DNA from: Candidatus Poribacteria bacterium
GTDB taxonomy: Bacteria > Poribacteria > WGA-4E > WGA-3G
NCBI GenBank assembly: GCA_028821605.1
Contig: JAPPFM010000058.1
Coordinates: 124,280 to 188,279 of the forward strand
Length of the DNA stretch: 64,000 nucleotides
Reading direction: 5' to 3'
A program made the translations under genes and the position numbers. Position 1 is the stretch's first letter; every line of letters starts with the position of its first letter. The notes below the pieces were generated by a model that saw nothing but the letters and a program-made list of their open reading frames with translations, was not told where the DNA came from and searched no databases. This document shows, one piece after another, positions 33,538 to 43,419 of this stretch.

Positions 33538-36500
33538 ATGAAAACTTGTGGTAGACGCGAGCAGTACTCGCTACGCTTCAGTGCTCTAATAAATGTATTA
33601 ACCCTTCTCCTTTCTGTTTTGCTTTTCAGTGGGCAACCGTGCGACACCGCATCCGCACAAGCAGTTTCCAGCACCGGTATGAAAACTGCAGCCATTCAGA
33701 TTCGAGATGACCTCTCTATCGGCAACATTCGAAAGGACCTGGCACGCCTCTCAAGCCTTGATAGCCGCGTAACTGGTTATCCGCAAGCTGCGAGTGGTAG
33801 TAAATATATCTTTGACCGGTTTGCTGAGATTGGCTTGCAAAACGTGGAAAGCCGTGAATTCCCTGTGACTGTGCCGATCGACCATGGCGATAGTGTTATT
33901 GAAGTCCTCTCGCCGGAAGCGACTGTGTTGCATACCTTTAAACTTACACCGCTCTGGCCCAATCTCGTACGGACCTCCCTGTTAGCAGATGGCATTAAAC
34001 ATACCGTTTTACGAGACGAAACACTTGAAGATATAGCCTCAAGCTACCAAATTCCTGAAGCAACTATTCTCGCAGACGAGCGGAACAAATTTTTGGCAAC
34101 GCCTGTCGTCGAAGGAAGCACAGTTTTCATCCCAACAGGCGGCTTGTCCGGTCCGCTCCTTTATGGCGATGACGGCGAACTCGCTGACTTCAACGGTACC
34201 AACATCGGTGGATTCTGGTATAGACTTCAAGATGGAGACACTCTCACAGCTCTCGCCCATCGCTATCGTATCACCGAAGCCAGTATTACTGACGACATAC
34301 TCAACGAACACTTGCAAAAGGCATCCGATGGCATTGACAACGATGAGGACGGCACTGTTGACGAATACGGTGAAATACCCCTGCTCTCTGAAATTCTGGG
34401 ATGGGCAACAGACGGTATTGACAACGATGCCGATGGTTGGACAGATGAAATCCCCGGTGACGCTACTGATGGGATTGATAACAACAACGATGGACAAGTC
34501 GATGAAACAGGCGAGTTCGTCGCAGCGAGCGAATCACATGTCTTCATCCCGAAAGGTGCCATAATCCTCCTTGATTTTAATTCCAGTACCCGCTACATCA
34601 ACGCCGCAATGCTCGGTGGCACTGCCGTCATCTTTATCGAACCCGAAACCACCATCCGCGGGGAAGCAGAAAACAAGTTCGGTACCGTTCCCGCCAACAT
34701 ACCGCGATTTTGGATTTCCAAAAAAGATGCCGATGTTCTCACCAACCTGCTTGAAGAACAAAATTCCCAGGGCAATGAGGTTAATGTCCGAGTCAGGGGT
34801 AAGATGACGTGGGAACGCCGTGTTGGACAGAACATACGCGGGTTCTTAGAAGGTGGTGACCCGACGCTACGCGATGAACTCATTGTCCTCACTGCTTATT
34901 ACGACTCCATGTCCGTTGTGCCAGCAATGGCACCCGGTGCGGATCCTACCTGCGGCATCGCAACCCTCATGGAACTCGCGCGCCTCTTTAGTCAACCGCA
35001 ATATCGTCCAGGTTACTCTGTGCTCTTTGTCGCAATTGACGGACATTTTCAAGGGCTTGCCGGGATGCGTGCCTTCATGGAAGGCATCGGACAGGATATC
35101 GTGGGCGCGGCTACGGACTCACCCGGTACCCCGACAATGCACGGACTTCGCCGTGGACTCTCTACAGATATCATCGAGTTTGAAGAATTGGGCAGAAGAC
35201 TTCTACTCTCTATTGACCGGAGTGTACTTGTTGATCTCCCTGCCGATTTCTTCCACGGCATACACAATGTAAAGGCTGATTTGGACTCGCTCGGAATAAC
35301 CCTTGACGGTTTGGCAAAGACACGATCTGAAATCGAATCCCTCACGGCGAAACAACGAGACTTTTCAGAACGCCAGAAGAAACAGACAGATAGAAATCGA
35401 AAACGTGAGAAACAAGGCTTTACCGGTGAAGAAAAGAGTCGGTTGTTGGCAAATCTTGCGCGCTCAAAGAAAGAGTCACTGCAAACAACACACTTTCTCC
35501 GAGACATTGTTCAAAGATTAACCGAGGTCCGCACCTCCGCACTTGACACAAGTCGAGCTGCGCAACGCGAATTGATTGAAGCACTCGCGCTACCGATAGC
35601 CCGTCTTGACACATGGGCAGTCGAAAAACTCATTCATGCAATAGAAACCGGTGCTACCAACGAATATGCTACGCACCCAAATCATGCATATCTTCTCCCG
35701 GTACAACAGGGTTCAGATTGGCAAATCTCAATACCCGAAGATCTCCCGCCAGAATTCGTCCCTGACATTGAGATGCTTAACAAAACGCTTGCAAACTGGG
35801 AGATGAGCGACAAAAGCAAATTTGCCTTGATGTGGACTCCCGAGAAAATACTTGACCGGCATCTTGATCTACACTCACTCAATAAAATTAAAAACGCACG
35901 CAGTGTTTTGCGCAATGCCAACGCCTCCCAAGAAGCCTCAATCCAGCGAGAGATCCAGTTACTTGAAAAGGTTCTCGCGCAAATACCTGATAGCCAACCC
36001 GCTGAAGATGAGATCAAAACAAGCATCCGGAGACTCAAGGAAACACCGATGGGCAAACCGAGCGGTGATTCCTTAATTTATAGCGGTAAGTTTTTGTCGA
36101 AAGCCGGAATCGAACGACTCAATATTATTGACACCCAACTTCGCCAGCGATTATCCGAATCTGAAGACACCGTCGATATTGCTATACTGATAACAGACAT
36201 TCTCAAAGATAAACAAGGTATCTTTGAAATTGCCCTTCGGAACGCCCGGTTAGAACGAACACGCATCCAGTACTTGATCGCAACAGCTGGAACGTTAGGG
36301 CGGGAATACTTGGATGAAGAACGCCTCATCTTGGAAAATTACCTCTCAGATGACGAAGTCGAACAGGCACTTTCGCTACGCTCTCGCATCGCATCACATA
36401 TTAGCGAAACAGAGTTGTTGGCGACCGTCAAAAAGCGCGCGGACACAGATATTGTCGCACTCGAAAATCTCTTTGAACGGTTACCCACATTAGATACCGA

Positions 36501-39500
36501 TTTGGATGAAGAGACGAAGACACTCCTACGCGATAATCTGCTAACGCTACGAAACGCACGTTTCCGAAACATTCAGAGCCGCGTTGAAAAAATGTTGCGC
36601 ATTGACACTAACGAATACAATCGGAAACTCGGACAGATTGAGGCAGCTATTGCTCTCCAAGACCTGTTTAATCGCTACTACACCTCCCTCTATGTCAGCA
36701 TTGACCTCTCCTCACAGTCGAATCAGTTCGGGGTGTTCAATAAGGGATGGTTCTACGATCAACAGCCCGAATTTGTGCTGCGTCGTGAGTTCGCGAGTAT
36801 CGGTAATAAACTTGCTGCTTACGCTGAAGATGCCGATTTCGGTGTCCGTGTCCGAAAACTTTGGCAGTGGACAGACGACCAAATCCGACAAGCCGTCATG
36901 ACACGTCAATGGACGGTTGCAAATGGGATATCTGACAAAGCCGCCCTTGAAGGAAAAACGCTTGAAACGCTGCTGAGTTCGCACTTCAGCAAACTCACCG
37001 GTCTCAGCGGTGTGAGCCGACTGATGAAGATGCAGTTTGAGCAGTGGCGCAACCAAGGCGAACCCTCCGAGGATATGCTCAAAGATATGGATTATATCCG
37101 CAAAGAGGTAGAGCGTTTCATCCGAAACGATGTGCGCACAGCAAAGAAAAATCGGAAGAACAATATCCGTACGCGTGAGCAGCTGGATGCAATGCTCCGA
37201 CTTCGGTATGAAGATCCAGATACCTTCTCCGAGGACGAAATTGAGGACATTAGAACCCTCATTTCAATCGCGGGTCTCGGTGGCGAGTCGAACTTTGTTA
37301 ACGCCATCTCCGCAAGTGGTGGAAAGACTTGGAAAACCTATATCCCGGGTAAGATCGCCTTTGACAGCGAGGTAGCAACACTTGTTGGAAAAACTGGCAT
37401 CGCTTTTGCGACTATTGAAGATGCCCGTGTTTTAACGGATACCCCACTCGATACAATTGAACGCGTCGATTTGCAGGAAGGTGGCAATCTCCATCAACAA
37501 GCACAGACATTGGCATCACTACTCATTCAAGCACTCCGTGATGAAGAGATGCCCACCGCAGCACGCGTCGGGAATTTCTACTGTAACCTCTTCGGCGATG
37601 TCGTTGAATTCGATGCACGCGAGTCCGCACTCCCGAACAAACCGGTGCCTTATCCTATTTTGACACTCCGCAGAAAGCATAAATCCATGATGGGTGTGCG
37701 TGGCGATCTGTTTGTAATGGGCGACAACAAAGGAAACTTTGAGGTTGCCGGATTAGCCATGGAAGGCAGAGCGACACGTCGCCTCGGTGGTGCCCAAGAG
37801 GTCGAAGCATACATCCTTGATCCGGATTCCGGGGACATCGTCTATGCCCCGGACTTGGGGAATTACGGTGCGAAACTGCTGCCGAATAAAGTTCCAATCA
37901 ATACCCGCAGACGTGGGTGTCGTGTCGTTGCGTTCCCTTGCGTCTCTACGACTATCTATGATTTGGTGGACCAACGGTATCTACGGACATTGCGAGAGCT
38001 TGAAGTCTACGACGCACTCACCGATAGTGCGCCGGAGAAGTTCGGAATGTCCAAACCGTGGCAGCAAGAAGGGGTCTCCGCAGCTGAACCGATCGCCCTC
38101 GTTTATAGCGAACCGAACACCCGTATTAAAGTCGGGATGGCTTACGGACAGATCGGCAAACGTCTTCTACTCATTAAAGCAACGAAGAGCGGTATGAAGA
38201 ACCCGACACTTTACACCGGTGAAGGGTTCGTCGTCCGTGAAAACGGAAGGATCCGTCTTACACCCTATGTTGTTGTTCGTGATATGTGGTGGCTTGATGA
38301 GAACCGATCGCGACTCTATAAACGGTTCGGTATCTCCAGCGATCGACTCGATAAACTCCATCAATTCGCGAATGAATACCTCGCACGTGCGGAGACCGAA
38401 TTGCTTCAAAACGATTATCAACAGGCACTCAAACTCGCACGTGCCGCGTGGGGTTACGAATCACGCGCATACCCCGATGTCAAACAGACGGGTAACGATG
38501 TCGTTAACGGCGTAATGTTCTATCTCGCTTTGCTGATGCCATTTGCCTACTTTATGGAGCGGCTTATCTTCGGTTTTCCGAATATCCACAAGCAGATTAT
38601 CGGATCGTTCGGCATCTTTCTACTTGTGTTTTTCTTCTTAAGCCAAGTTCACCCTGCATTTCAGATTACGACGACTCCTGTGATTATCTTGATTGCGTTC
38701 GTTGTCCTTGCCTTAACAGTCATCGTTATCAGTATTATTGTGCGGAAATTTGAGGAACAACTCGAAAAAATTCGCCAAGAGGGGAACAAAGTCTATAAAG
38801 CCGATGTCGGTAGGTTGAGTGCAAGTGCAGCAGCGTTTAGTTTGGGAATTTCCAACATGCGGAAACGGAAAGGACGTACAATCCTGACATGCTGCACGTT
38901 GGTAATCCTTACTTTTACTGTGATCTCGTTTACCTCTGTGCGGACGTTTATGCATCCGAATCGAACGAGTCTACCGCAGGTGACACCACGCTATACGGGA
39001 CTTCTTATCCGTGACCAATACTGGCGTCCACTTGAGGAACCGGTGCTTACCTCCGTGCTAAACGACATGCAGAAGACGCAGATCACACTTACAGCATTAG
39101 AGCGACTTCTGGCGCGTAAGAATGAACTGTTAGTCAAGCAGGGGCAACAGCCTATTGATATTGCGGAAGCACGCACGGCTTTAGAGCAAGGGGGTTTCAT
39201 TGAACGGGTAGACGAAGAATCTGTTGTGACGGTTCGGAACGTCGTCGCTCCACGTGCGTGGTATCAGTCCTCAGGAACAGGCGATCAATCATTCGTCCAA
39301 CTCACACGCACGTCAAATCCGGCAGATCCATCACCACCGACGCATCAACTTACGGGTGAAGCGTTGACGTTCGCGGCAAACATGCTCGTGGGTATGAACG
39401 AAGCAGAACCGGGTGTTAGCGGTATTGACAGATATCTCCAATACGGAAAATGGTTTAACCCAGTAGATGCCAATGAATGGCCAACGGAGTGGCCCTATGC

Positions 39501-40866
39501 TATTGTACTTCCCAAAGGGATGGCAGAATTGCTTAAAATCACCGAAAGCGATATGGGGAAAGCCACTGTCTCTGTTTACGGTGCTGACTTCACCGTCGTT
39601 GGTGTCCTCGGCATCGGCTTCAAGGACCTCACCGATAACGATGGTGAGGAACTCACACCTGTTGACTATCAATTGATGCAACAGCAGCGAAGCCGCGGTG
39701 CCACTGGTGATGAAACACTTGAAGGTGAATTACAGAAATATCTCCATCTCACGCCAGATAGTATTGCCATCCTCCCTTATGAGGTCGTTATGAACCAAGG
39801 CGGAACGCTCCGAAGTGTCGCCGTTAACATGGAACCGAGAGATGACGACCCGAAATTGCTTGGCGCGATAGATAAATTGGACCTTATCATGGCACCGCTC
39901 ATGAACCGCATCGCACTTGATTTCTTTGTCGGGCGTGATAAAGACACATACCTCTACAGTAGTATCGGGATGACAAGTTTCAGTGGGATGGGCAATCTAT
40001 TTGTCCCAATCTTGATCGCCGCGCTTATTGTGCTCAACACTATGCTTGGAGCAGTCTATGAACGGGTTCGTGAAATTGGTATTTACAGTTCCGTTGGACT
40101 CGCGCCTGTGCATATCGCCTTCCTCTTCCTCGCAGAGGCATGCGTATACGCGATTGTCGGCGCGGTATTAGGCTATCTCATGGGGCAAGCGATAGCAACG
40201 ACCCTCGTGCATTTCGGCTGGCTTGCCGGATTGACACTCAATTACTCGTCAATGTCAACTGTTGTTGCAACGATTATCGTCATGGCTGTGGTGTTGCTGA
40301 GTACCATGTACCCAGCAATTAAAGCCTCACGGATGGCTGTTCCTGATATTGAACGTAAATGGAAACTTCCCGAACCCGAGGGCGACGTATGGCACTTCAA
40401 CCTGCCCTTCACCGTCCTTGAAGAGGAAGCACTCGGACTGAATGTCTTTATGCGGGATTATTTCGAGGCGCACGCAGATGAATCCGCCAGTGACTTCTAT
40501 ACGGATCAGGTTGCGTTTAGTCAAGTGGAAGACGAGGATTCCTACCAAATCGGGATGATGGTCTGGTTGGCACCTTACGACTTGGGTGTGAGCCAGTCTA
40601 TCCAATTCGTCACATCCCCAGCGGGTGGTGAAGAGGAAGACCTCTACAAAATCACGTTGGATGTGCATCGCGAGAGCGGCGAGATCGCCTCTTGGAAGCG
40701 AGTGAATCGACGGTTCCTCAACTTGCTACGGAAACAACTCCTGATTTGGCGGACGTTCAGTGTCGATGTTCGATCAGAGTTCCATGAACGCGGCAGAGCC
40801 GAAGGTACAGATGGATCGGCGGAAGAAGCACCACAGATGGAACCAGCACCGACCCCAGCGGATTAA
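33538..40866 (+). CDS. Giant degenerate-M28 peptidase / FtsX-type permease fusion
   Basis: 2442 residues from ATG 33538, which gives a normal signal peptide (MKTCGRR then a hydrophobic stretch to ASAQA). An ATG at 33502 lies inside a hairpin and is less likely. Residues about 55-515 follow the M28 peptidase fold, interrupted by two LysM-like segments (about 154-198, 225-245) and three calcium-binding DGIDNxxDGxxDE repeats (264-276, 292-304, 311-323). The usual metal ligands are altered: AYYDS, GADPTCG and DGHFQGL stand where HxD, GADDN and GEEQGL are expected, so it is probably not a peptidase. About 560-1380 is helical and charged. Membrane spans lie near 1655-1740 and 1783-1800, with an FtsX domain at about 2155-2270 and an acidic tail. 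It may need the ATPase at 45035. Confidence 0.85.
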   Translation: MKTCGRREQYSLRFSALINVLTLLLSVLLFSGQPCDTASAQAVSSTGMKTAAIQIRDDLSIGNIRKDLARLSSLDSRVTGYPQAASGSKYIFDRFAEIGLQNVESREFPVTVPIDHGDSVIEVLSPEATVLHTFKLTPLWPNLVRTSLLADGIKHTVLRDETLEDIASSYQIPEATILADERNKFLATPVVEGSTVFIPTGGLSGPLLYGDDGELADFNGTNIGGFWYRLQDGDTLTALAHRYRITEASITDDILNEHLQKASDGIDNDEDGTVDEYGEIPLLSEILGWATDGIDNDADGWTDEIPGDATDGIDNNNDGQVDETGEFVAASESHVFIPKGAIILLDFNSSTRYINAAMLGGTAVIFIEPETTIRGEAENKFGTVPANIPRFWISKKDADVLTNLLEEQNSQGNEVNVRVRGKMTWERRVGQNIRGFLEGGDPTLRDELIVLTAYYDSMSVVPAMAPGADPTCGIATLMELARLFSQPQYRPGYSVLFVAIDGHFQGLAGMRAFMEGIGQDIVGAATDSPGTPTMHGLRRGLSTDIIEFEELGRRLLLSIDRSVLVDLPADFFHGIHNVKADLDSLGITLDGLAKTRSEIESLTAKQRDFSERQKKQTDRNRKREKQGFTGEEKSRLLANLARSKKESLQTTHFLRDIVQRLTEVRTSALDTSRAAQRELIEALALPIARLDTWAVEKLIHAIETGATNEYATHPNHAYLLPVQQGSDWQISIPEDLPPEFVPDIEMLNKTLANWEMSDKSKFALMWTPEKILDRHLDLHSLNKIKNARSVLRNANASQEASIQREIQLLEKVLAQIPDSQPAEDEIKTSIRRLKETPMGKPSGDSLIYSGKFLSKAGIERLNIIDTQLRQRLSESEDTVDIAILITDILKDKQGIFEIALRNARLERTRIQYLIATAGTLGREYLDEERLILENYLSDDEVEQALSLRSRIASHISETELLATVKKRADTDIVALENLFERLPTLDTDLDEETKTLLRDNLLTLRNARFRNIQSRVEKMLRIDTNEYNRKLGQIEAAIALQDLFNRYYTSLYVSIDLSSQSNQFGVFNKGWFYDQQPEFVLRREFASIGNKLAAYAEDADFGVRVRKLWQWTDDQIRQAVMTRQWTVANGISDKAALEGKTLETLLSSHFSKLTGLSGVSRLMKMQFEQWRNQGEPSEDMLKDMDYIRKEVERFIRNDVRTAKKNRKNNIRTREQLDAMLRLRYEDPDTFSEDEIEDIRTLISIAGLGGESNFVNAISASGGKTWKTYIPGKIAFDSEVATLVGKTGIAFATIEDARVLTDTPLDTIERVDLQEGGNLHQQAQTLASLLIQALRDEEMPTAARVGNFYCNLFGDVVEFDARESALPNKPVPYPILTLRRKHKSMMGVRGDLFVMGDNKGNFEVAGLAMEGRATRRLGGAQEVEAYILDPDSGDIVYAPDLGNYGAKLLPNKVPINTRRRGCRVVAFPCVSTTIYDLVDQRYLRTLRELEVYDALTDSAPEKFGMSKPWQQEGVSAAEPIALVYSEPNTRIKVGMAYGQIGKRLLLIKATKSGMKNPTLYTGEGFVVRENGRIRLTPYVVVRDMWWLDENRSRLYKRFGISSDRLDKLHQFANEYLARAETELLQNDYQQALKLARAAWGYESRAYPDVKQTGNDVVNGVMFYLALLMPFAYFMERLIFGFPNIHKQIIGSFGIFLLVFFFLSQVHPAFQITTTPVIILIAFVVLALTVIVISIIVRKFEEQLEKIRQEGNKVYKADVGRLSASAAAFSLGISNMRKRKGRTILTCCTLVILTFTVISFTSVRTFMHPNRTSLPQVTPRYTGLLIRDQYWRPLEEPVLTSVLNDMQKTQITLTALERLLARKNELLVKQGQQPIDIAEARTALEQGGFIERVDEESVVTVRNVVAPRAWYQSSGTGDQSFVQLTRTSNPADPSPPTHQLTGEALTFAANMLVGMNEAEPGVSGIDRYLQYGKWFNPVDANEWPTEWPYAIVLPKGMAELLKITESDMGKATVSVYGADFTVVGVLGIGFKDLTDNDGEELTPVDYQLMQQQRSRGATGDETLEGELQKYLHLTPDSIAILPYEVVMNQGGTLRSVAVNMEPRDDDPKLLGAIDKLDLIMAPLMNRIALDFFVGRDKDTYLYSSIGMTSFSGMGNLFVPILIAALIVLNTMLGAVYERVREIGIYSSVGLAPVHIAFLFLAEACVYAIVGAVLGYLMGQAIATTLVHFGWLAGLTLNYSSMSTVVATIIVMAVVLLSTMYPAIKASRMAVPDIERKWKLPEPEGDVWHFNLPFTVLEEEALGLNVFMRDYFEAHADESASDFYTDQVAFSQVEDEDSYQIGMMVWLAPYDLGVSQSIQFVTSPAGGEEEDLYKITLDVHRESGEIASWKRVNRRFLNLLRKQLLIWRTFSVDVRSEFHERGRAEGTDGSAEEAPQMEPAPTPAD

Positions 40867-40877
40867 AAAGAAGCAGT

Positions 40878-40926
40878 GTAGGGGCGAGGTCACCTCGTCC
40901 GCACGGGTTGGGAAACCCAACCCCTA
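40878..40926. repeat. Compound palindrome GTAGGGG...CCCCTAC with two inner hairpins
   Basis: Outer arms GTAGGGG and CCCCTAC enclose a GCGAGGT/ACCTCGT hairpin and a GGGTTGGG-AAA-CCCAACCC hairpin. The right half matches the palindrome at 29090-29116. It lies between the giant gene and the small membrane gene 40957. Confidence 0.7.
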
Positions 40927-40956
40927 CAGATTGCTAATTAAAAAAGGACAGAAAAC

Positions 40957-41145
40957 GTGGAGAAAATAGCAAGCCTTATCATCATCATTGGCACTCTCTT
41001 ATGGCTGTTTAGTATTCTCGTCCTCGAAGGGCGTTGGCAATGGCAGATGTTCTCAGCCCTTGTGTTGGCAGTTGGCATCTTCTCGGCGCATTTCTGGGAA
41101 GAATTGCGAGACACGGACAACGACACAGACAACACAGACAGCTAA
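40957..41145 (+). CDS. Small membrane protein, GTG start
   Basis: 62 residues from GTG 40957 with AAGGA 9 bp upstream. Two hydrophobic segments (about 4-22 and 30-48) separated by LEGRWQWQ, then an acidic tail EELRDTDNDTDNTDS. Family not recognised. Position directly after the giant permease suggests an accessory subunit or simply a membrane chaperone-like role; no direct evidence. Confidence 0.55.
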   Translation: MEKIASLIIIIGTLLWLFSILVLEGRWQWQMFSALVLAVGIFSAHFWEELRDTDNDTDNTDS

Positions 41146-41168
41146 GAGTCAGGCGAAGAGTAAGAATT

Positions 41169-41244
41169 AGTTGTCAGTCATCAGTTATCGGTTGTCAGAA
41201 AGAAATTTTCTTACCGATAACTGATAACCGATAACCGATAACTA
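41169..41244. repeat. Composite GTTATCAGT inverted repeat R2
   Basis: Left arm GTTGTCAGTCATCAGTTATC, right arm with ACCGATAACTGATAACCGA repeated words; ends 20 bp before the TTG start at 41265. Confidence 0.75.
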
Positions 41245-41264
41245 ATGGAAGGAGAACACTCAAT

Positions 41265-43253
41265 TTGGCAAGAGAACGAGTAACACAAGCAGATGAATGG
41301 CAAGCTTGGGCACAGCGGTACGACATGGAAGGCGGTATCCGTACCTTTGAGTCGGGGTTAACGGTTAAGGTGTTCGTCGGAGCACTTTTCGTTGGCTTGC
41401 TGATGATGCCGGGTTCCATCTATCTGAGTTATGTATCCGGCCAGTCCGGTGCTGGCGCAGCCCCCTGGGTTGCCGTTATTCTATTCACCGAGCTCGCGCG
41501 GCGGTCTTTCACGACTGCCCGGCGACAGGAACTTTATATGCTGCTCGGGTTAACAGGCGCGGCAGTCGGAAGTGGGCTGCAATACCGGAATTTTATCTGG
41601 TATGCCTATTTCATCAATACCCCGCAGGCAGCTTCCTACGAAATCGCAGACAAAATACCGGATTGGATTGTACCCGCAGGTGATTCCGTCGGCGTGCTCA
41701 CTCGAAGTCTGCTGCACCCCGACTGGCTCCTACCCATCGGTATCTATCTTGCAGGAAAACTTCTTGGCACGTTGCGATCTGTCAGTGCACAGTATATTTT
41801 GTTCCGCCTCACGGCGGACCTTGAACGACTTCCGTATCCGATGGCACCGATTAGTGCCCAAGGCGCAACTGCACTCGCAGAAACAACAGGAAAAGAAGAA
41901 ACTTGGCGGTGGCGGGTCTTCTCCATCGGCTCTATGGCAGGACTCATCTGGGGGTTCCTCTATATTGGTGTGCCTGCGCTCACAGGCGTCATGATGAGCC
42001 AACCCATCCAGATTCTGAAGATTCCGTGGATAGATTTCACACAGAGTATCGAAGGTTTCGCACCAACAGGCGTTTTTGCCCTTCACACCGATTTTCAACA
42101 GATGGTCTTTGGGTTCGTGCTACCGTTCCCGGTTGTGATGACAGAATTTATTGCTGCAATGGCAACGCAATTTGTCTTGAATCCACAGATTCTGTACCGA
42201 AACGAGATTCTCCACCAGTGGCAACCCGGTTTGGATGTCCGTGGTGTCGGCTTGTTCAATGGACTGGATTTCTGGATTAGCTGCAATATGGGGAAATCCT
42301 TCAGTTTCGCGATCGTTGGACTGGCAGCTTCTGTTCCGATGCTCTTTAAAATGCGGAAATCCAAGAAAACTGCAGGCGAACGCGGCACCTTTGCTCCGCC
42401 GCCGAACCGTGGCGACTTCCCGATATGGTTGATGGGATTACTATGGCTCGCCGGTATGGGTGGGTTTGTCTGGCTCATCCACTGGATGGTCCCGAATTTC
42501 CCGTTGAGTTTCCTATTAGGTTTCGCATTCCTGTATACACCGCTCAACTCGTATATCACCGCACGGACCTTCGGGGTGTTGGGACGCGACCTTTTTGAAA
42601 TACCGTATCTACACGAAATTACCTTCATTTTGAGCCGCTATGAAGAGGTAGATATCTGGTTCGCACCATTACCGGACGAAGACTATGGACGTGGTACGCA
42701 GAGTTGGCGAGTACTTGAATTGACAGGAACGACCTTCACTTCAAACCTCGCTGGCACACTACTGATTATGCCGATTTTGCTCATCAGTGGAATTGTGGTG
42801 CTTCACTTTATTTGGAAGATTGCACCTATTCCCAGTGCCCAGTATCCGTTTGTACAGATGATGTGGCCCATTAACGCCACAAATGAATGTCTCATGAAAA
42901 CGTCGCTGCGGGACGGAAATAGCCAAATGCTCCAAGCACTTCGGGGTGACTACGTCGCTGCGGGATTTACTGGAAGTATCGCAATCTACGGGATGTTGTG
43001 GGTCTTCAGACTGCCCTCAATGTGGTTCTATGGCATCATCGGTGGCATCGGGGCGGATCCAGGAAGTATGATTGCCAGACTCCTCGGCGCGATCATTGGA
43101 CGGTTTTATATGATTAAGCGATTCGGCATGAAACGCTGGTACATGTTTAACCCAGTACTCGCAGCGGGGTTTACGTGTGGTGTCGGTCTCATCGGCATGG
43201 GGACTGTGGCTATTGCCCTTGTCTCCAAAGCGGTTATTGTCAAACCGTTTTAA
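41265..43253 (+). CDS. OPT-like polytopic membrane transporter, TTG start
   Basis: 662 residues. Start is TTG 41265 with AAGGAG about 10 bp upstream; no in-frame ATG precedes it. Around 14 hydrophobic segments. The N-terminal SGLTVKVFVGALFVGLLMMP, PGSIYLSYVSGQSGAGAAPW and TELARRSF resemble bacterial OPT-type oligopeptide or metal-chelate transporters and the DUF6785 group. Uptake or export of a small peptide or related compound is possible. It lies in the cluster of the giant FtsX-like protein and LolD-type ATPase, but OPT proteins are secondary transporters and do not need that ATPase. Confidence 0.75.
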   Translation: MARERVTQADEWQAWAQRYDMEGGIRTFESGLTVKVFVGALFVGLLMMPGSIYLSYVSGQSGAGAAPWVAVILFTELARRSFTTARRQELYMLLGLTGAAVGSGLQYRNFIWYAYFINTPQAASYEIADKIPDWIVPAGDSVGVLTRSLLHPDWLLPIGIYLAGKLLGTLRSVSAQYILFRLTADLERLPYPMAPISAQGATALAETTGKEETWRWRVFSIGSMAGLIWGFLYIGVPALTGVMMSQPIQILKIPWIDFTQSIEGFAPTGVFALHTDFQQMVFGFVLPFPVVMTEFIAAMATQFVLNPQILYRNEILHQWQPGLDVRGVGLFNGLDFWISCNMGKSFSFAIVGLAASVPMLFKMRKSKKTAGERGTFAPPPNRGDFPIWLMGLLWLAGMGGFVWLIHWMVPNFPLSFLLGFAFLYTPLNSYITARTFGVLGRDLFEIPYLHEITFILSRYEEVDIWFAPLPDEDYGRGTQSWRVLELTGTTFTSNLAGTLLIMPILLISGIVVLHFIWKIAPIPSAQYPFVQMMWPINATNECLMKTSLRDGNSQMLQALRGDYVAAGFTGSIAIYGMLWVFRLPSMWFYGIIGGIGADPGSMIARLLGAIIGRFYMIKRFGMKRWYMFNPVLAAGFTCGVGLIGMGTVAIALVSKAVIVKPF

Positions 43254-43415
43254 TAGTTGTCAGTCGTCAGTACGCTCACTTCGTTCGCTTTCAGTGGTCA
43301 GTTAGGTCCTGTGGTAGTTCCGTGTATCCTGAACGCCACAAATCGTTCCTACTGATAACTGAAAATCATCAAAACGAGTAACTGATAACTGACAACTGAT
43401 AACCGATAACTATTA
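43254..43415. repeat. Composite GTTATCAGT inverted repeat R3
   Basis: Starts directly after the stop codon of the preceding gene (GTTGTCAGTCGTCAG) and ends AACTGATAACCGATAACTAT, 4 bp before the ATG at 43420. It encloses the 31-bp TGTGG...CCACA element at 43310-43340. Confidence 0.75.
43310..43340. repeat. 31-bp inverted repeat TGTGG...CCACA, copy 2
   Basis: TGTGGTAGTTC, variable centre, GAACGCCACA. Same length and word order as the copy at 6624-6654. Confidence 0.55.
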
Positions 43416-43419
43416 AAAG

